From an uncultured Roseobacter sp. (GTDB lineage Bacteria; Pseudomonadota; Alphaproteobacteria; Rhodobacterales; Rhodobacteraceae): a DNA stretch of 64,000 nt. This document shows, one piece after another, positions 24,420 through 33,829 of this stretch. Every line of letters starts with the position of its first letter. The stretch's first letter is position 1. The position numbers and the translations under genes are program-made. The notes below the pieces were generated by a model. The model saw only the letters and a program-made list of their open reading frames with translations, was not told the DNA's origin and ran no database searches. The stretch is taken from positions 496,001 through 560,000 of the forward strand of contig NZ_CANMDB010000002.1 of assembly GCF_947496515.1 (NCBI RefSeq). Reading direction: 5' to 3'.

Positions 24420-26972
24420 CTAGATCAGCGCCGTCTCCTCAAAGATCAGACCTTCGGACAGCGCCAGATACCCTGCCGTTTCCGTCACGTGACGCACCTC
24501 ACTGTCCTCCGAAGCTTCCTCTTCGGCGAAGAGCGCCACACCATTCGCGCTCAGCGCGTTCATGCGTACCGTCGCGGTATCCCGACCATCAAAGCTCTGC
24601 ATGTCGGCCAGAACAACCGGCGCATCATCAAAGGCGGCATTGAACACGAACCAATCCGCAGTGTCGGTCAGCTGATCGCCGGTCAGGACCGCATCGCGCC
24701 CGTCCGCCGCCCCGGCCTCGACCGCAATCCACGACACGGTTTCCGCCACATGCGAGCCGAGCGCTTCTTCTTCCTGCAAGCGCAGCTCAAAACCGCTCTG
24801 ATCCACATTCCTGATCCGGGTGGTGACCGCATCATCCTCGTTCACGGAGGCCACCTCCGCAAAGACCACCGCATCGTCCAGGGCTTCGCCAAAGCTGACA
24901 TCCGCAAACCGGGTGCCGACGTCTTGGGTGCCGGCCACGATTGTCTGGCCACCGGACAAGGTGTGCGACCCCTCGGAGATCGCCAGCCACCCGACCGTTT
25001 CCTGAATATGCGCCCCGTCCAGATAGTTCCATTCGTCAATCTGGAACTGGAACCCCGTGTCCGACACATCGCGGACCCGCGTCGTCGCCTGCTCGACACC
25101 GTTCAGCGTGATGGGTCCCATGACGACCACCGCGTTCTCGATCACACTTTCGAAGGTCACCGTATGCCATTGCGCGGCATTGTCCTGAACCACCGTGGCT
25201 TTGCCGCTCTGCCCGATGGGATTTTGCGAAACGTCATCCACACCGCTGACCGTGACAGCAACCGCCGCCGTGTCGGATCCGCCACTGCCGTCGACCACCG
25301 TGTACTCGAATGTCTCCGTCGCTGTCTGCCCGGCGGTCAGGGACACAAAGGCGCCGTTTTGCGCGTAGCTCAGCGTGCCGTTCGCATTCAACGTGACCGC
25401 GGCCCCCGAGGCCAGCGACACCGATCCGCCCACCGCAACGGCCTGACCGTTGATCTGGGTGATGGCCAGCGCATCCCCGTCCGCGTCGGTGTCATTCCCC
25501 AGCACGTCCAGGGACAGGGCGGCCCCTTCGGCCACGCTCGCGTCATCGTTGCGCGCGACGGGTGCCGCGTTGGTGTTGCTGAAAAGATCAGCAATCGCGT
25601 CGTAGCTGTAGGTGATATCCGAAAAGCGGAAACTTTCGACCGTATCAAACACCCGGTCGATGCCCTCGCCAATCACCTCGATCGCATTGATAAAGAGCGA
25701 GAACGTATAGCTCGCAAAGGCCGAATTATAGAGCACCGTGTCAAACCCGGCCTCACCGATGAATGTGTCATTGCCCTCCCGGCCCAGAAAGGTGTCATCC
25801 CCCGCGCCACCGCGCAGGACATTGTCCGCCGCGTTGCCGATCAGCGCATCATTGCCGGACCCGCCGATCGCATTCTCGATCACGGTGCCTACCGCAAGCG
25901 TCAGGTTGCCCTCTCGACCGCCGATATCAGAGCTATTCTGCACCGTCTGATCCGCGGTCTGGATCGTCAGGTCGATCTTCTGCGCGTTGCTGTAGCCACT
26001 GAAGTCCAGCGTATCGATCCCGCCTCCGTCAACGATGGTCGAGGCCGTGCGATCCGCAAAAGACGCATAGCTGTTCCAGATCTCGCTCTGGCCCGCCGAG
26101 ATCGTGGTGTTGAACCCGTAGGTCGTATCGCCCGTGAAGGCATTCGACACCCCATAGCCAAAGCGACCGTAGATCTGGTCCAGCGCCAGCCAATCCACCG
26201 CCATGGGGGTCTGCAGAAACTCACGGTCCGCCGTGATGGCGGTGTTTTCGCTCTGCGAGAAATACGACATCATGGACGCCTGCCAGCTATCCAGTTCATA
26301 GATCGCATCATTCGCGTAGCGTGCGCTGCCATTGTAGGGACCCTGATGGCCAAGACCCAGGGCATGACCGATCTCGTGCAGGATTGTCTGCAGCGTGTAG
26401 TCGTCATAGGTCGAGGTGCCCCCCGACCAGCCAGCGGCCAGATTGATGTAGGAATAGAAAATCGTCCCGTCGCCAAAACGCGTGGACCCCGCATAGGCTC
26501 CGCTGTCATTGTCGGAAAAGAAGAAATCGACAAAGCTGTCATCGGTGCTGGTCGTTTCCACGAACTCGATGCCCAGCACCGCCTCGTAGATGTCAAAGGC
26601 ATCGCGGATCAACTCGGCCCGCGCGGCAGAAACGCCATTGCTGTCCACATTTCCGCCGTAGCGCAGCGAACTGTAGCCGCTCACATTATAATGCAGCACA
26701 CCGTTGTTCGGGTCGCTCCCGGTCGAGCCCACATTGTGGCGCAACCCGTTGGTGTTGTTCCAGTACCCGGTTTCCAGAAAGTCGGACATTTGCTGAAGGG
26801 TGGCCTGCGCCGCCGCCGATGCCACGCCACCATCGGTCGGCACATCCGCGCGCTCGACATCATCCTTGAACCTGTCGTCAGCCATGCAGGCACTGCACAT
26901 GCAGGTGGACAGATGCTCCGACAGCGGCAAATCAACCGCATCCTGATCAGATGACGTCGACTGTATAGACAT
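24420..26972 (-). CDS. Secreted serralysin-type (M10) metalloprotease with RTX, Ig-like and repeated lectin-like C-terminal domains
   Basis: The protein has 850 residues. The zinc site HEIGHALGLGH is at residues 199-209, with the Met-turn SMMSY near 233-237, as in serralysins. RTX nonapeptides (GGSGNDALIG, GGAGDDTFLG, GREGNDTF) at about 365-405 bind calcium. A VCBS/cadherin-like domain follows (DTDADGDALAITQINGQ, TFEYTVVDGSGGSDTAAVAVTVSG). The last approximately 260 residues hold three approximately 85-residue repeats of the pattern V.F...DDAVVFA...TRIR.V...GF.L, resembling H-type lectin domains. There is no N-terminal signal peptide, consistent with type I secretion, though no T1SS genes are in the window. 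A CMCSACM cluster near residue 24 is unexplained. Confidence 0.88.
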   Translation of the reverse strand: MSIQSTSSDQDAVDLPLSEHLSTCMCSACMADDRFKDDVERADVPTDGGVASAAAQATLQQMSDFLETGYWNNTNGLRHNVGSTGSDPNNGVLHYNVSGYSSLRYGGNVDSNGVSAARAELIRDAFDIYEAVLGIEFVETTSTDDSFVDFFFSDNDSGAYAGSTRFGDGTIFYSYINLAAGWSGGTSTYDDYTLQTILHEIGHALGLGHQGPYNGSARYANDAIYELDSWQASMMSYFSQSENTAITADREFLQTPMAVDWLALDQIYGRFGYGVSNAFTGDTTYGFNTTISAGQSEIWNSYASFADRTASTIVDGGGIDTLDFSGYSNAQKIDLTIQTADQTVQNSSDIGGREGNLTLAVGTVIENAIGGSGNDALIGNAADNVLRGGAGDDTFLGREGNDTFIGEAGFDTVLYNSAFASYTFSLFINAIEVIGEGIDRVFDTVESFRFSDITYSYDAIADLFSNTNAAPVARNDDASVAEGAALSLDVLGNDTDADGDALAITQINGQAVAVGGSVSLASGAAVTLNANGTLSYAQNGAFVSLTAGQTATETFEYTVVDGSGGSDTAAVAVTVSGVDDVSQNPIGQSGKATVVQDNAAQWHTVTFESVIENAVVVMGPITLNGVEQATTRVRDVSDTGFQFQIDEWNYLDGAHIQETVGWLAISEGSHTLSGGQTIVAGTQDVGTRFADVSFGEALDDAVVFAEVASVNEDDAVTTRIRNVDQSGFELRLQEEEALGSHVAETVSWIAVEAGAADGRDAVLTGDQLTDTADWFVFNAAFDDAPVVLADMQSFDGRDTATVRMNALSANGVALFAEEEASEDSEVRHVTETAGYLALSEGLIFEETALI

Positions 26973-27853
26973 GGCCGTACCCTTTTGTTGCCCTTGGCTT
27001 TTTCCTTCTGTCTAACCAGAGTGAATTGAGATGGGAACCCTGCGGACCCGGGTAAATTTTTACCTCAGACCCCGGAAATTTAATGCAATATTTACCACTC
27101 TGAGGGCGTCGCTTTTCACCCGGACCGACCCCGCTGGCCGCGAACCGCCTCCCGGCAACGACCGCCTCGCGCCTCTCACACTGCAGTGACAGCCGATCGG
27201 CCACCCGCACCGAGGTCCGTTCTCGACGGCTTGATCTCCTTGCCTCGGATGATCCCACCAGCCCCTTGAAGGGAAACGAATAATGGCCGCGAAAGGCACC
27301 GGGGATACGTCCTTCTCTGGCAGCGGGGCAGCCCCGTGAGCAGCGACCGAGACAACCGCTGGGCAATCACTCCCGCATCGCCAGTCTTATGGCGCGCCAA
27401 AAGCATCTCTTCCTGTTCCCGCGCGGGCGGCGCTTGCGTGCCCTTGGTGTCCTTGCCGCTCCAGCTTGACGTCGTGTGGCAAAGCGAAAAACCGCCGTCG
27501 GCGGTTCTAAGCCGCTGCGATGATCAACGGGTGGTTGAAGACCCACCAGAGCCGAACAGCCGCAGGGTGATCACGCCATTCACCTCAGGACGTTTCTCCG
27601 ACACGCTCTCTCGCGCCTTCCCTTGGATCACATGAACCGCCATCCCCCGATCAATGGCACCAACCGGGATGGCCTCTCCGTCAGCCAGCGATCTCTCCCT
27701 CCGCAAAGCCTGCAGCAAAAGCGACCGTCCCGACGATCCGTATCGCCCGGGGGTATAGGCCTCCAACGCGGGAGAAACCCGTATCTAAGTCTCGATACAC
27801 GAGGGGGTCCCCTTCCTCTAAACTGAGGCGCATAACCACCCGGGGAGGCAACG
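26973..27853. other. 881-bp gap without a supported gene
   Basis: Both strands contain only short frames with no recognisable domain and atypical composition. One perfect 7-bp-stem hairpin (AACCGCC at 27490-27496 with GGCGGTT at 27500-27506) is present without a T-run. The promoter of the metalloprotease gene should lie just after 26973 and that of the SnoaL-like gene just before 27854. Confidence 0.5.
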
Positions 27854-28267
27854 ATGTCAGACTTCGAAACCGCAAAGGCATTTTTCGACGCCTGTGAAAC
27901 CGGCAAAGGCTGGGCAGGGTGCGCACAGTACTGTGCACCGGATGCCGGCTTTTCCTGTCAGGCAGACGCGCTCGCCCAGACAGTGACACTGGCTGACTAC
28001 TGCGACTGGATGAAAGGGCTGCTGACACCGGTACCGGATGGCCGCTACGTGCTGAAGTCCTTCGCCATGGACGAAGAACGCGGCACCGCCGTGGCAGCGG
28101 CGACGTTTCACGGCACCCAGACGGGCGAAGGCGGGCCGGTGCCCCCCACAGGCAAGGAGGTCGCGTCGGACTATACCTATGTCATGCAGTTCGACGGTGG
28201 AAAGATCTCGCATATGACCAAGATCTGGAATGATGTGCAGGCGGTGCGCCAGCTCGGCTGGGCCTGA
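27854..28267 (+). CDS. SnoaL-like / NTF2-fold protein
   Basis: The protein has 137 residues of the NTF2-like superfamily: an N-terminal helix FETAKAFFDACETGKGW, the CAPDAGFSCQAD strand and the C-terminal block SDYTYVMQFDGGKISHMTKIWND, which is the usual SnoaL/ester-cyclase ending. A GGGAGG ribosome-binding site precedes the ATG. Such proteins are small cavity-forming enzymes or carriers; the actual function here is unknown. It stands alone, with no operon partner. Confidence 0.75.
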   Translation: MSDFETAKAFFDACETGKGWAGCAQYCAPDAGFSCQADALAQTVTLADYCDWMKGLLTPVPDGRYVLKSFAMDEERGTAVAAATFHGTQTGEGGPVPPTGKEVASDYTYVMQFDGGKISHMTKIWNDVQAVRQLGWA

Positions 28268-28374
28268 CGGGTGAACAGCCCGTTCGGGCGACGCCGCAGC
28301 TACCGCGGCGGGCTGAAATGCCACAGTAGCAAGGGTTTCCGCTCATGACAGGGTGACGCGCGCATCCCGCTGGT

Positions 28375-28551
28375 CTATTTTACAGCGGTGCTTCCCTGAC
28401 GCAGCGCGTATTCAAGCGAAGGTTGCGCGGCGCTTTCAGTGGCTTCCTGGATCAATAACCGCCCCTCTTCGCGAGCACCCCTAATGTCCGATAATCCAAA
28501 CACCTCCTGCGGCATAGGATCGACGCTGCCCTTTGTATGAATGATCGTCAC
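28375..28551 (-). CDS. Possible 58-residue hypothetical protein
   Basis: A GTG-started frame (GAGG three to four bases upstream) encodes 58 residues ending GSTAVK; an ATG start at 28515 would give 46. The acidic and alanine-rich helical composition (LSDIRGAREEGRLLIQEATE) looks protein-like, but I recognise no family. It lies just downstream of the VapC gene on the same strand and could be read from the same transcript. It may equally be the remnant of a larger gene. Confidence 0.3.
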   Translation of the reverse strand: MTIIHTKGSVDPMPQEVFGLSDIRGAREEGRLLIQEATESAAQPSLEYALRQGSTAVK

Positions 28552-28562
28552 TCCTCACTGGC

Positions 28563-28931
28563 TCAGGCGATCAGATCCAGATCATAGGCCGCAAACTTGG
28601 CGTCGGAACTGGCCAGCCTCAGACCCTCGCAGCGCGCCTGCGCGATCAGCATCCGGTCAAAGGGATCGCCATGGTGCATCGGCAAATCGGCCGCCGCCTG
28701 GGCATGTGTCCAGGAAATCGGCAAAGGACGACAGCCCGCCTCCACCGCGATCTCAAAAACCTCCGGCGGCACATCCAGCTTGCCAAGGGCGCGCTTGATC
28801 CCGATCTCCCAGACACTGGCAGAGGACAGATAGATCTCACCGTCGGAGATCGCGGCAGCCTGCGCCTTCGAGAGCCTCGGGTCATTCAAGACCGCCCACA
28901 GCATCACATGCGTGTCCAGCAGGATGCGCAC
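28563..28931 (-). CDS. vapC: PIN-domain ribonuclease toxin (VapC-like)
   Basis: The protein has 122 residues. The PIN-domain acidic residues are visible: LLDTHVMLW at the N-terminus, the conserved Glu in SSASVWEIGIKRALGK, HHGDPFDRMLIAQA and the final LASSDAKFAAYDLDLI. The GTG start immediately follows the antitoxin stop (TGAGTG), so the two are co-translated. It cleaves RNA when freed of the antitoxin; the specific target is unknown. Toxin-antitoxin pairs of this kind often help stabilise plasmids, which fits the replicon. Confidence 0.88.
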   Translation of the reverse strand: MRILLDTHVMLWAVLNDPRLSKAQAAAISDGEIYLSSASVWEIGIKRALGKLDVPPEVFEIAVEAGCRPLPISWTHAQAAADLPMHHGDPFDRMLIAQARCEGLRLASSDAKFAAYDLDLIA

Positions 28932-29171
28932 TCAATGCCCGGCGCTTTTGCCAAACATCTCCGCGATCTCTTGGTCGCCGTCGGACATGTCATCCGGCAG
29001 CGTAAACGCCCCCTCCATCGCGCCGATCAGCGGACGGCCAACGCGCCGATCCGCGGCCACGATCCGCGCAACCGGGCGACCGTACCGGGTCAGCTCAATG
29101 GCCTCGCCCGCTTCGGCACGGCGGATCAACTCGGCAAACTGGGCCTTGGCTTCGGCAATGGCGATCTGCAT
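28932..29171 (-). CDS. Phd/YefM-type antitoxin
   Basis: The protein has 79 residues. The N-terminal DNA-binding domain reads MQIAIAEAKAQFAELIRRAEAGEAIELTRYGRPVARI, a standard Phd/YefM signature, and the C-terminal acidic tail would wrap the toxin. The ATG at 29171 has a near-perfect AAGGAGA ribosome-binding site; upstream in-frame ATGs to 29207 lack one. It probably autoregulates the pair. Confidence 0.88.
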   Translation of the reverse strand: MQIAIAEAKAQFAELIRRAEAGEAIELTRYGRPVARIVAADRRVGRPLIGAMEGAFTLPDDMSDGDQEIAEMFGKSAGH

Positions 29172-29360
29172 GGCGTCTCCTTCCATCCTGACCAACATAT
29201 AGGTCACCTTCGCGCCCGATACAAGCGATCCGCCGAAATCACCCCATCAACGAAGCTGCCCGACCCCGACACCAAGGTCCGCCGCGCACGCCACACGCCG
29301 CTGCCGCTGTTTCCCAGCCCAACTCAGAGGCCGGGCACCACCCAATGGCATCTCGCGCAG

Positions 29361-29413
29361 CCCGCTCTTTCATCTTGCCAAATAAACTCACCGGCGTGAC
29401 AGACCGGTCACGC
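29361..29413 (-). repeat. Dispersed 3' element, copy 2: 29-nt conserved block plus hairpin
   Basis: The conserved block at 29361-29389 matches the one at 24280-24308 at 28 of 29 positions. A perfect 7-bp stem (GCGTGAC at 29394-29400, GTCACGC at 29407-29413) lies beside it. On the minus strand it follows the glyA stop by about 33 bp, in the same order (hairpin, then conserved tail) as copy 1. Confidence 0.7.
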
Positions 29414-29445
29414 GTCCGCGCGGGGCAGTGTTGAAACGGGCCGGA

Positions 29446-30732
29446 TCAGTAGATCGGGAACCGCGCACAAAGCGCCATGACCTCATCCCTGACCCGCGCT
29501 TCGACAGCACCGTTGCCCTCCGGACCATTGGCCTGCAACCCGTCGACCACATCCACGATCCAGGCGCCGATCTGTTCAAACTCCACCTCCGTGAAGCCCC
29601 GCGTGGTCCCCGCGGGCGAGCCCAGCCGCAGTCCGGAGGTGACCATCGGTTTTTCCGTATCAAAGGGAATGCCGTTCTTGTTGCAGGTGATATTGGCCCG
29701 CCCCAGAGCCGTCTCCGCCGCGTTGCCCTTCACACCCTTGGGCCGCAGATCCACCAGCATCAAATGCGTGTCCGTGCCGTCGGTCACGACCTCCAGCCCG
29801 CCTTTCTGCAGCCGTGCCGCCAGCGCCTGCGCGTTGCGGATCACCTGGGTCTGGTAGTCCTTGAAGCCCGGCTCCAGCGCCTCGCCAAAGGCCACCGCCT
29901 TGGCGGCGATCACATGCATCAGCGGCCCGCCCTGAATGCCCGGAAAGATGGCGGAGTTGAACTTCTTCGCCAGCGCCTCGTCATTGGTCAGGATCAGCCC
30001 GCCGCGCGGGCCGCGGAGCGTCTTGTGGGTGGTGGTGGTCGCCACATCCACATGCGGGAAGGGCGAGGGGTAAACACCCGCCGCGATGAGCCCCGCAAAA
30101 TGCGCCACATCCGCCAGCAGCCAAGCGCCGACCTTATCGGCAATCGCCCGGAACCGCGCGAAATCGAGCTTCCGCGGGATCGCAGAGCCACCGGCGATGA
30201 TCATCTTCGGCTTATGCTCCAGCGCCAGCGCCTCGATCTGATCGTAATCCACATCGAGCGTGTCCTTGCGCACCCCGTAGTGCACCGCATTGAACCACTT
30301 GCCCGACTGGTTCGGTCGCGCCCCGTGGGTTAGATGCCCGCCTGCATCGAGGCTCATGCCAAGGATCGTATCGCCGGGCTGCAAAAGCGCCTGAAACACC
30401 CCCTGGTTCGCTTGACTGCCGGAGTTCGGCTGCACATTGGCAAAGCCGCAGTCAAAGAGCTGACAGGCCCGCTCAATCGCCAGCGTCTCCGCCACATCCA
30501 CATACTGGCACCCGCCGTAATACCGCCGCCCGGCATAACCTTCGGCGTATTTGTTGGTCATCACCGACCCCTGCGCCTGCAGCACCGCCTTCGAGACGAT
30601 GTTTTCGCTCGCGATCAACTCGATCTCGTCGCGCTGCCGGCCCATCTCGCTCTCGATGGCACCAAAGAGCGCCGGATCCCGCTCCGCCAGATCCGTTGTG
30701 AAAAACCCGGCATCCCGTGTGGCTACATTCAT
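29446..30732 (-). CDS. glyA: Serine hydroxymethyltransferase
   Basis: The protein has 428 residues, full length for bacterial SHMT. Signatures are [42 protein letters not shown] and the PLP-lysine motif [17 protein letters not shown], plus [12 protein letters not shown] near the C-terminus. It joins glycine with methylene-tetrahydrofolate to give serine, the C1 entry step of the serine cycle. It is the last gene of a five-gene minus-strand operon with hprA, mtkB, mtkA and sgaA, which argues for a dedicated assimilatory copy in addition to a housekeeping one. Confidence 0.95.
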   Translation of the reverse strand: MNVATRDAGFFTTDLAERDPALFGAIESEMGRQRDEIELIASENIVSKAVLQAQGSVMTNKYAEGYAGRRYYGGCQYVDVAETLAIERACQLFDCGFANVQPNSGSQANQGVFQALLQPGDTILGMSLDAGGHLTHGARPNQSGKWFNAVHYGVRKDTLDVDYDQIEALALEHKPKMIIAGGSAIPRKLDFARFRAIADKVGAWLLADVAHFAGLIAAGVYPSPFPHVDVATTTTHKTLRGPRGGLILTNDEALAKKFNSAIFPGIQGGPLMHVIAAKAVAFGEALEPGFKDYQTQVIRNAQALAARLQKGGLEVVTDGTDTHLMLVDLRPKGVKGNAAETALGRANITCNKNGIPFDTEKPMVTSGLRLGSPAGTTRGFTEVEFEQIGAWIVDVVDGLQANGPEGNGAVEARVRDEVMALCARFPIY

Positions 30733-30744
30733 CTCATCTCTCCT

Positions 30745-31719
30745 TCAGGCCACGCGGTCGCGCGGCTCATTTCCGTCAAAAAAGTCGCGCAGGTTGTCCA
30801 GCACACGGAACCCCATGGCCGCCCGCGCCTCGCGCGTCGCACTGCCCAAATGCGGCAACATCACCAGATTGCGCGTGCATTGCGCCAGCATCGGGTGAAT
30901 GGCAGGCTCCCGCTCGAACACATCAAGCGCCGCCCCACCGATGGTCTCGAACATCAGCGATTGCGCCAGCGCCGCCTCATCGACCACCTCGCCCCGTGCG
31001 GTGTTGATCAGGAACGCATCCGGCTTCATCAGATCAAGCCTGCGCGCGTTGATCAGCCGCCGCGTCTCCACCCCGCCGGGGCAGTGGAGCGAGACGAAAT
31101 CACACTCCGGCAACAGCGTATCCACCTCGCTCACCTGCACCGCATCGAACCGCGCCAGAACCTCCGCGTCCACGGGCGAGCGGTTGAAGACCACGATCTT
31201 CATGCCAAACCCGAAATGCGCCCGCCGCGCCACTTCCTGCCCGATGCGACCAAACCCGATGATCCCCAGCGTCTTGCCCGACACCTTGGTGCCCACCAGA
31301 TGCGTTGGGCACCAGCCATCCCACTGCCCTGCCCTCAGCTCCCGCTCACCCTCGCCCGCGCGGCGCGCCACCATCAGCATCAGCGTCATGGTCAGATCCG
31401 CCGTGCAATCAGACAGCACATCCGGCGTATTGGTAATCGCCATCCCGTGGTGCCGGGCGGTCTCCACGTCGATATGGCTATAGCCTACCCCGTAATTGGC
31501 AAGGATCCGGGTCTGCGCCTGCGGCACGTCGAGCGCCTCCGCACCGATCCTGTCTGTCACCGTGGGCAGCACCGCGTCGTATTTGGCAAAGGCCTCGCGC
31601 AGCTCGCGCGGGCTGAGCGGTTTGTCGCTCCGGTTCAGCACCACCTCATAATCAGAGGCCAGTTGTTGTTCCACCGCAGCGGGCCACCGCCGGGTCACGA
31701 GCACAGATGGTTTCACCAT
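30745..31719 (-). CDS. hprA: Hydroxypyruvate reductase / glycerate dehydrogenase
   Basis: The protein has 324 residues in the D-2-hydroxyacid dehydrogenase family. The NAD motif GIIGFGRIGQEVA is in the middle, the catalytic Arg in INTARGEVVDE, then the Glu in DVFEREP and the His in MLPHLGSAT. It reduces hydroxypyruvate, formed from serine by the sgaA product, to D-glycerate. The ATG at 31719 overlaps the mtkB stop (TGATG); a GTG three bases earlier is possible. The operon context makes the serine-cycle assignment more likely than formate or phosphoglycerate dehydrogenase. Confidence 0.88.
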   Translation of the reverse strand: MVKPSVLVTRRWPAAVEQQLASDYEVVLNRSDKPLSPRELREAFAKYDAVLPTVTDRIGAEALDVPQAQTRILANYGVGYSHIDVETARHHGMAITNTPDVLSDCTADLTMTLMLMVARRAGEGERELRAGQWDGWCPTHLVGTKVSGKTLGIIGFGRIGQEVARRAHFGFGMKIVVFNRSPVDAEVLARFDAVQVSEVDTLLPECDFVSLHCPGGVETRRLINARRLDLMKPDAFLINTARGEVVDEAALAQSLMFETIGGAALDVFEREPAIHPMLAQCTRNLVMLPHLGSATREARAAMGFRVLDNLRDFFDGNEPRDRVA

Positions 31720-32606
31720 CACGCAGCCTCCATCACAGTTGCAATTGTGGCACCGATCACGGCCGGGTTCTCCGCCACCGTGACACCCGCGGCAGAGAGG
31801 ATCTCGACCTTCTCCGACGCGCTCTCCCCAAAGGCGGAGATGATCGCACCCGCGTGCCCCATGGTCCGCCCCTTGGGCGCCGTCAGCCCGGCCACATAGG
31901 CCACGACAGGCTTCGTCACATAATCGCGAATGTACTCGGCGGCCTCCGCCTCCTGCGGCCCGCCGATCTCGCCAATGAGCGCGATCACATGGGTCTCGGG
32001 ATCGTTCTCGAACCGCTCCAGAATGTCCCGGAAAGACGAGCCATTGATCGGGTCGCCCCCGATACCCACGGAGGTCGACACCCCGATCCCGCGTTCCTTC
32101 AACTGGCTCGCGGCCTCATAGCCCAGCGTTCCCGAACGGCCCACGATGCCCACATGCCCTTTGAGATAGATATGACCCGGCATGATACCCAGAAGCGCCT
32201 TGCCCGGGCTGATGGTGCCCGCACAGTTCGGTCCCGTCAGCACCATGCGGCGGTCCTTTGGATAGCGCCACATATAGCGTTTCACGCGGATCATATCCTG
32301 CGCGGGGATGCCGTCGGTGATGCAGACGCAATAGGAAATGCCCGCATCCGCCGCCTCCATGATGCTATCCGCGGCAAAGGGCGGCGGCACAAAGACGAGG
32401 CTGGCCTCGGCCCCCGTGGCGCGCACGGCCTCTTCCACCGTGTCAAAGACGGGCAAGCCCTCGACGGTCTCACCGCCCTTCCCGGGCACGACGCCGCCCA
32501 CTACGTTGGTGCCGTAGTCCAGCATGTCGCGCGTGTGAAACCGCGCCATCTTGCCGGTGATGCCCTGCACGATCACGCGGGTTGTGCTGTCGAGTAAAAT
32601 GCTCAT
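31719..32606 (-). CDS. mtkB: Malate-CoA ligase alpha subunit
   Basis: The protein has 295 residues in the SucD-like CoA ligase alpha family: [18 protein letters not shown], the CoA-site [26 protein letters not shown] and the phosphohistidine loop [13 protein letters not shown]. The ATG at 32606 overlaps the mtkA stop by ATGA. Succinyl-CoA synthetase is the close relative, but the operon (sgaA, mtkA, mtkB, hprA, glyA) and a nearby malyl-CoA lyase point to malate-CoA ligase, which activates malate for cleavage to acetyl-CoA and glyoxylate. Confidence 0.88.
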   Translation of the reverse strand: MSILLDSTTRVIVQGITGKMARFHTRDMLDYGTNVVGGVVPGKGGETVEGLPVFDTVEEAVRATGAEASLVFVPPPFAADSIMEAADAGISYCVCITDGIPAQDMIRVKRYMWRYPKDRRMVLTGPNCAGTISPGKALLGIMPGHIYLKGHVGIVGRSGTLGYEAASQLKERGIGVSTSVGIGGDPINGSSFRDILERFENDPETHVIALIGEIGGPQEAEAAEYIRDYVTKPVVAYVAGLTAPKGRTMGHAGAIISAFGESASEKVEILSAAGVTVAENPAVIGATIATVMEAA

Positions 32607-33802
32607 GACGCAGCCCTCATCTTGACGCCCTGGGCGCGGTCGTTCTGCCATGCTTGCACGGCGCGCTCCGCGGCCTGGTTGAGCGTGCTCGCCCGGATGA
32701 TCGGCAGGCCGGAGGCGGCGAGGATCTTCTGCCCCGCCTCCACATTCGTACCCGCCAGCCGCACGATCACGGGCACATCCACCGGATTGTCACGCAGCAC
32801 CTGAACGACACCTTCGGCCACCCAGTCACAACGGTTGATGCCGGCAAAGATGTTGACCAACACCGCCTGCACCTTCTTGTCCGACAGCACCAGCCGGAAC
32901 GCCTTGGCGACCCGCTCTGGTGTGGCCCCGCCCCCGATGTCGAGGAAGTTGGCAGGCTCGCCACCGGCGAGCTTGATCGTATCCATCGTGGCCATCGCCA
33001 GCCCGGCCCCGTTGACGATGCAGCCGATATTGCCGTCGAGGCCGACATAGTTCAGACCACGATCCGCCGCACGGCTCTCCCGCGGGTCTTCCTGGCTCTT
33101 GTCGCGCAACTCGCTGATCTGCGGGTGGCGGAAAAGCGCGTTGTCATCGAATGTCATCTTCGCATCGAGCGCGATCACCCGCGCATCCTCGGTGATCACC
33201 AGCGGGTTGATCTCCACCATCGTCGCATCCAGCTCTGTGAACGCCCGGTAGCAGCCCTGCAGCGTCCGCACCATCTGCTGCACCTGCCCTGCCTCCACGC
33301 CCAGCTTGAAGGCGATCTGACGGCACTGGAATTCCCGCAGCCCCACCGCAGGCTCCACCGTGGCGCGGACGATGCTGTCGGGCTTCTGGGCCGAGATATC
33401 CTCGATCTCCATCCCCCCTTCGGAGGACGCCACGATCATCACCCGCTGCGAGGTCCGGTCGAGTACGAAACCGATGTAGATCTCCCGCGCGATCGGCACG
33501 GCAGCCTCCACATAGACCCGGTAGACGCCCAGACCCTCGGGCCCGGTCTGGTGCGTGACCAGCTTCATGCCGAACATGGTCTCACAGCGCTCGTGGATCT
33601 CCACATCGCTGTTGCAGACATGCACGCCACCGGCCTTACCGCGCCCGCCTGCATGCACCTGCGCCTTGACGACCCACCGCTCGCCGCCCAGCTCCCGCGC
33701 CCGGTAGGCCGCCTGCTCCGGGCTATAGGCCAGCGCGCCCTCGGGCACCGTGACCCCAAAGCTCGCCAGCACTTCCTTGGCCTGATATTCGTGAATGTCC
33801 AT
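32603..33802 (-). CDS. mtkA: Malate-CoA ligase beta subunit
   Basis: The protein has 399 residues in the SucC-like ATP-grasp family. It opens [17 protein letters not shown] and continues with [18 protein letters not shown], the ATP-grasp block and the C-terminal domain [20 protein letters not shown] and [16 protein letters not shown]. It pairs with the alpha subunit encoded next. As with mtkB, assignment to malate instead of succinate rests on operon context. The start follows a GGGGAGGG ribosome-binding site. Confidence 0.88.
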   Translation of the reverse strand: MDIHEYQAKEVLASFGVTVPEGALAYSPEQAAYRARELGGERWVVKAQVHAGGRGKAGGVHVCNSDVEIHERCETMFGMKLVTHQTGPEGLGVYRVYVEAAVPIAREIYIGFVLDRTSQRVMIVASSEGGMEIEDISAQKPDSIVRATVEPAVGLREFQCRQIAFKLGVEAGQVQQMVRTLQGCYRAFTELDATMVEINPLVITEDARVIALDAKMTFDDNALFRHPQISELRDKSQEDPRESRAADRGLNYVGLDGNIGCIVNGAGLAMATMDTIKLAGGEPANFLDIGGGATPERVAKAFRLVLSDKKVQAVLVNIFAGINRCDWVAEGVVQVLRDNPVDVPVIVRLAGTNVEAGQKILAASGLPIIRASTLNQAAERAVQAWQNDRAQGVKMRAAS

Positions 33803-33829
33803 CTCTCGCCCCTCCCCTGGCCTGTTGAG

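Noticed and set aside
24294-26954. Plus-strand open frame of 886 codons opposite the metalloprotease
   Set aside because: No recognisable domain and antisense composition; the minus strand has the zinc motif, RTX repeats and correct start.
27336-27766. Overlapping frames of 80-99 codons in the gap before the SnoaL-like gene
   Set aside because: No family, no convincing ribosome-binding site, biased composition on both strands; treated as non-coding.
31719-33802. Succinyl-CoA synthetase (sucCD)
   Set aside because: Family is the same, but the operon with sgaA, hprA and glyA and the nearby mcl favour malate-CoA ligase; no TCA-cycle genes are adjacent.
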